In this document: one piece after another, positions 5,628 to 8,096 of the stretch
How positions within the stretch are numbered: position 1 is the first letter of the stretch
Layout: the number at the start of each line of letters is the position of its first letter
Assembly: GCA_947171615.1 (NCBI GenBank)
Contig: CAMVYG010000094.1
Span: 1-8,096, forward strand
From: an uncultured Clostridia bacterium
Lineage (GTDB): Bacteria; Bacillota; Clostridia; Oscillospirales; Acutalibacteraceae
DNA length: 8,096 nucleotides
Direction of reading: 5' to 3'
The notes under the pieces: model-generated
The model's input: only the letters and a program-made list of their open reading frames with translations
What the model was told of the DNA's origin: nothing
Databases searched by the model: none
Translations under genes and position numbers: made by a program

Positions 5628-5802
5628 CATTTTTCCCATAGTCTTTCCAGCATTTTCCCAATAAATCCATTTTACCCACTCCTATTAGTGAGAGCAGGTG
5701 CGGCGCAGCGCTTCTTTACCATTAAGAGCCACTGCCCTATGCAAAAAAGCTGCTCCATACTGCTAAAATTATTAACAAACTGAAAATTTGCTTCCGTCCG
5801 CA
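5628..5802. other. Intergenic space between divergent promoters, nothing recognised
   Basis: Between the prfB promoter and the plus-strand promoter at 5803 I see no gene with a ribosome binding site, no clear repeat and no strong hairpin. Confidence 0.5.
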
Positions 5803-5830
5803 TTGCGATTTGAAAAAAATCGTGTAGAAT
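5803..5830 (+). promoter_or_regulatory. Probable promoter upstream of the RING/DUF2628 gene
   Basis: TTGCGA (5803-5808) and TAGAAT (5825-5830) are 16 bp apart, four and five of six matches to the sigma-A consensus. Transcription would start near 5837, at the 5' edge of the hairpin-rich segment. Confidence 0.5.
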
Positions 5831-5836
5831 AAAAGA

Positions 5837-5970
5837 AAGCGGTATACGCAAAATTTGCGGGTACCTTTAGAAGCCGTACCAATAGGACGTGGCAGAAATT
5901 CTTTCGGGAAATTAAGCGCGCTCCTGTGTTAAAAATCCTCGAAAACCGACAGGTTTTCTTGCGGTTTTTG
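5837..5970 (+). ncRNA. Possible structured leader or small RNA, class unknown
   Basis: The first hairpin, 5841-5865, pairs GGTAT with GTACC and CGCAA with TTGCG around a 3-nt loop, with one A-G mismatch. A second stem pairs AGGACGTG (5884-5891) with CGCGCTCCT (5917-5925), one base bulged. Two overlapping hairpins end the segment: GAAAACC-GACA-GGTTTTC (5941-5958), or AAAACCG (5942-5948) with CGGTTTT (5962-5968), which runs into a T-tract. They cannot form together, which is the arrangement of a terminator/antiterminator switch. The segment lies between a promoter and the start codon at 6023. I do not recognise a known riboswitch or 6S RNA core. It could be a cis-acting leader or a separate RNA of about 135 nt. 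Confidence 0.35.
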
Positions 5971-6022
5971 CCTTGAAGCCCACGGGATTTCCTCTGTTTT
6001 GTGAAAAGGAATGGCTTTCGCT

Positions 6023-7069
6023 ATGTATGATTTCACCGGCATAAAATGCCCTGTGTGCGGCGTACCCTTCCGCAAGGAAGACGATGTAGTCGTTTGCCCT
6101 GAATGCGGCGCGCCCTATCACCGGGAATGTTATCATCAGACAGGGGAATGTATTTTTGAGGATCTGCACAAGGAAGGGAAAGAGTGGGCGCCGCCCGCTC
6201 CGCCTGTAGCGCCTGATCCCACCGTGGAAATCAAGGATCACGAATGCCCCATATGCGGCACATTGAATGGAAAAAGCGCTCTGTTTTGCAGCCGCTGCGG
6301 TACTTCCCTGCTGGGAGAACCGCAGAAATACAACAACACGCCTCCTCCCGGCGCTTTCTCCGGCTCGCAGCCACCTCCTTTTTCCACCCAGAAAACACCC
6401 TATTCCAGCCCCGTTATGCCTCCCTTCGGCTTTGATCCCATGGGCGGCGTCAGCCCGGCGGAATCACTGGACGCTGATGTCACCTTTGGAGATGTATCAA
6501 AGCTTGTCAAACAGAATACCGCCTATTATATGCCTGTATTTCAATATATAAAAAGAACCGGAAAAAACAAGTTCAATTTCTCCGCTTTCCTTTTTTCCGG
6601 AGCCTGGATGCTGTACCGCAAGCAGTACAAATACGGCGCAATAATTACTGGGCTGATGTTTGCCCTGTATCTGGCGCTTCAAGCCGCATACTGGCTGGCA
6701 GCCTACCCTACCATGGCCGCTTTGGCTACTCAGGCGGGGCTGGATTCGACACAGATGTACCTTTTCACGGAAGAACAGTATTGGGCCATTTCCACTCTGG
6801 CAGCGCAGAGCCCTTCCGCCGCTTTCCAGCTGATGCTTCCTTTTCTGGTCTTGCTGCTGATCCTTGCCTGTATGATCTTTGTGGGGATCCGGGGCAATAA
6901 GATGTACCTGAATCATTGCGTTTCCACTATGCGGGGAATCAAAACGGAGGGAACGGAGGACGATCCCGCCATGGCGCTTCAGGTCAAGGGCGGTGTAAAT
7001 TCCATGGCTTCCCTGGGCGTTGTTATTGCCTACTTTGTTGTGCGTACCGCGATCATTCTGATCCTCTAG
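6023..7069 (+). CDS. RING-type zinc finger / zinc ribbon protein with DUF2628 membrane domain
   Basis: A 348-residue protein of unknown function. The N-terminus is a RING-like zinc-binding module: CPVC at 9-12, CPEC at 25-28, YHREC at 32-36 and C43, resembling the prokaryotic RING family. A second zinc ribbon follows with CPIC at 75-78 and CSRC at 89-92. Next is a proline-rich linker (about 99-145), then KFNFSAFLFSGAWMLYRKQYKYG (from about 183), typical of the DUF2628 domain, and three hydrophobic segments at about 202-225, 268-290 and 328-348. The zinc modules would face the cytoplasm. No enzyme motif is visible. The ATG at 6011 sits directly against AAAAGGA, so I prefer the ATG at 6023 (12 nt spacing), which also gives the family-like start MYDFTGIKC. 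It is a single-gene unit closed by a strong terminator. Confidence 0.85.
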   Translation: MYDFTGIKCPVCGVPFRKEDDVVVCPECGAPYHRECYHQTGECIFEDLHKEGKEWAPPAPPVAPDPTVEIKDHECPICGTLNGKSALFCSRCGTSLLGEPQKYNNTPPPGAFSGSQPPPFSTQKTPYSSPVMPPFGFDPMGGVSPAESLDADVTFGDVSKLVKQNTAYYMPVFQYIKRTGKNKFNFSAFLFSGAWMLYRKQYKYGAIITGLMFALYLALQAAYWLAAYPTMAALATQAGLDSTQMYLFTEEQYWAISTLAAQSPSAAFQLMLPFLVLLLILACMIFVGIRGNKMYLNHCVSTMRGIKTEGTEDDPAMALQVKGGVNSMASLGVVIAYFVVRTAIILIL

Positions 7070-7115
7070 GCAGGGAAATAAGGTATACCTGAAATTTAAA
7101 AATTCACAAAATTCG

Positions 7116-7156
7116 GGCGGACTTGGGGAACGCACCCTTATGTCCGCCTGTTTTTT
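7116..7156 (+). terminator. Intrinsic terminator of the RING/DUF2628 gene
   Basis: GGCGGAC (7116-7122) pairs perfectly with GTCCGCC (7142-7148); inside, GGG can pair with CCC. TG and then six T (7151-7156) follow. It ends 10 bp before the -35 box of rpsF, so the ribosomal operon is insulated from upstream transcription. Confidence 0.88.
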
Positions 7157-7166
7157 CTTATTTTCC

Positions 7167-7194
7167 TTGACTTTTTCCCTGTTTATGGTATAAT
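7167..7194 (+). promoter_or_regulatory. Strong promoter of the rpsF-ssb operon
   Basis: TTGACT (7167-7172) and TATAAT (7189-7194) are 16 bp apart, and TGG directly before the -10 gives an extended -10. Transcription would start near 7201. Confidence 0.88.
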
Positions 7195-7211
7195 ATCTAA
7201 GCTGTTTAAAG

Positions 7212-7291
7212 CACTGCTTCAGAACAGGGCTTTAAGCAGTGTGGAGTTTCCAAAAAGCTCCTTGCTCCGTGAAAAACTGAAAGCACGGGGC
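7212..7291 (+). promoter_or_regulatory. Structured rpsF leader, candidate S6:S18 autoregulatory element
   Basis: Three stems fill the leader of about 120 nt. CACTGCTT (7212-7219) pairs with AAGCAGTG (7234-7241). GGAG (7243-7246) pairs with CTCC (7258-7261). GCTCCGTG (7264-7271) pairs with CACGGGGC (7284-7291), with one U-G pair, ending 11 nt before the ribosome binding site. It is established that in many bacteria the S6:S18 complex binds a hairpin with a CCG element in the rpsF leader and represses translation; the last stem contains CCGTG and lies in the right place. Assignment to that motif is inference. Confidence 0.45.
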
Positions 7292-7319
7292 CAAAAGACC
7301 AGAAGGAGGTGCAATACAA

Positions 7320-7751
7320 ATGGCAGATGGAAAGAACCTGTACGAGACAGTCATCGTCACTTCCGCCAAGCTTGGCGAAGAGGGCAACGCGGCTCTCGTA
7401 GAGAAGTTCAAGTCTCTCATTGAGAGACACGGCGGTACTGTACAGAGTGTTGACGATTGGGGGAAGCGCCGCTTCGCCTATCCCATTCAGAAACAGACCG
7501 AGGGCTATTACACCCTGATAAACTTTGAGGGCGACCCCGAGTTTACCGCCGAGTTGGACAGACGGTATCAGATCACTGACGGCATTCTGCGCACGCTGAT
7601 CGTGAAGCGGGATCCCCGCCACCTGAATGCTCAAAAGCCTCAGAAGCCCCAGAAGGCAGAAGAGAACCACATCGACGTGGAAGCCATTGCGGAAGAAGCT
7701 GTAGAAGCCGCTCCCGCCGAGGCTGTGGAAGCCGCTTCCACAGAGGAATGA
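7320..7751 (+). CDS. rpsF: 30S ribosomal protein S6
   Basis: Small-subunit ribosomal protein (143 residues) that binds 16S rRNA as a heterodimer with S18 on the platform of the 30S subunit. The core covers residues 7-98: YETVIVTS forms the first strand, the signature WGKRRFAYPI lies at 47-56, and GYYTLINFEGD and ILRTLIVKRDPR follow. From about residue 101 comes an acidic, low-complexity tail containing the near-duplicate EAVEAAP / EAVEAAS; such tails are common in clostridial S6. The start is fixed by AAGGAGG 10 nt upstream. It is the first gene of the classic rpsF-ssb-rpsR operon, with ssb 30 bp downstream and rpsR expected beyond the right edge. Confidence 0.97.
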   Translation: MADGKNLYETVIVTSAKLGEEGNAALVEKFKSLIERHGGTVQSVDDWGKRRFAYPIQKQTEGYYTLINFEGDPEFTAELDRRYQITDGILRTLIVKRDPRHLNAQKPQKPQKAEENHIDVEAIAEEAVEAAPAEAVEAASTEE

Positions 7752-7781
7752 TCCGGTTTTTAAGAAAGTGAGTGCCTGATT

Positions 7782-8096
7782 ATGCTGAATATTGCCGCTA
7801 TTATGGGAAGGCTTACGGCTGACCCGGAACTGAAAAACACACAGACGGGCGTTTCCGTTACCAGTTTCACCCTTGCGGTGGACCGCTCCTATGCCAAAGC
7901 CGGCACGGAGCGTCAGACCGATTTTATCAATGTGGTGGCTTGGCGGAGCACGGCTGAGTTTGTTTGCAAGTATTTCACCAAGGGACAGATGATGGCTGTT
8001 TCCGGCCCGATCCAGACCAGGAATTACGAGGACAAGCAGGGCAACAAGCGCACTGCCTTTGAGATCGTGGCAAACGACGTCAGCTTCACCGGTTCC
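7782..8096 (+). CDS. ssb: Single-stranded DNA-binding protein (N-terminal 105 residues, cut by window end)
   Basis: Binds and protects single-stranded DNA during replication, repair and recombination, normally as a tetramer. The visible part is most of the OB fold: GRLTADPELKNTQTG at 9-23, FTLAVDR at 29-35, DFINVVAWRSTAEF at 47-60 with W54 and F60 at the positions of the DNA-stacking residues of Escherichia coli SSB, then KGQMMAVSGPIQTRNYEDKQGNKR at 67-90. The C-terminal acidic tip lies outside the window. The start ATG at 7782 has only a weak GAAAGTGAG-like site, so translational coupling to rpsF, 30 bp upstream, is plausible. It shares the rpsF promoter. Confidence 0.96.
   Translation, partial: MLNIAAIMGRLTADPELKNTQTGVSVTSFTLAVDRSYAKAGTERQTDFINVVAWRSTAEFVCKYFTKGQMMAVSGPIQTRNYEDKQGNKRTAFEIVANDVSFTGS

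Noticed and set aside
4353..5783. Plus-strand open frame of 476 codons
   Set aside because: It is antisense to prfB and crosses its terminator and promoter; the prfB product is unambiguous.
5837..5970. Known RNA classes (6S RNA, T-box, SRP RNA, common riboswitches) for the leader upstream of the RING/DUF2628 gene
   Set aside because: None of the conserved cores I know, such as the T-box AGGGTGGNACCGCG sequence, is present.

Overview
The window looks like ordinary chromosome from a Gram-positive anaerobe of the class Clostridia, most likely an Oscillospiraceae/Ruminococcaceae-type gut bacterium. This is an inference from the style of the RF2 N-terminus, the LplB/LplC-type sugar permeases, the RING-type zinc finger joined to a DUF2628 membrane domain, the sigma-A-type promoters, and the intergenic repeats that read in translation as 'CHPERSEGS'. 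No genus can be named from the sequence alone.

Layout, left to right. Minus strand, 1-1237: two permeases of a carbohydrate ABC importer, the second running off the left edge. A good promoter near 1475-1503 drives them through a leader of about 230 nt that holds two strong dyads. Then about 1 kb without a gene (1238-2289). It holds paired direct repeats upstream of that promoter, an AT-rich stretch, two arrays of four heptamers around a hairpin block, and three copies of the PERSEGS-type repeat, and it ends in an intrinsic terminator. Minus strand, 2290-3561: a diaminobutyrate aminotransferase of the EctB type, alone, with no ectA or ectC visible. Minus strand, 3801-4301: a small GNAT acetyltransferase. 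Minus strand, 4371-5498: prfB (release factor 2), in a single frame without the usual programmed frameshift.

From 5803 the window reads on the plus strand. A promoter and a possible structured leader or small RNA (about 5837-5970) precede a zinc-finger/DUF2628 membrane protein (6023-7069) that ends in a strong terminator. Immediately after comes the rpsF-ssb operon start (rpsF 7320-7751, ssb from 7782 and cut at the right edge), with its own strong promoter and a structured leader that could be the S6:S18 autoregulatory target.

The genes are mostly independent transcription units (sugar import, an amino-acid-derived diamine, translation termination, an envelope protein, translation/replication). 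I see no defence system, prophage, transposase or CRISPR array. The most interesting material is non-coding: the PERSEGS-type repeats, whose three copies keep a hairpin by compensatory change; the heptamer arrays beside them; and the uncharacterised leader upstream of the RING/DUF2628 gene.
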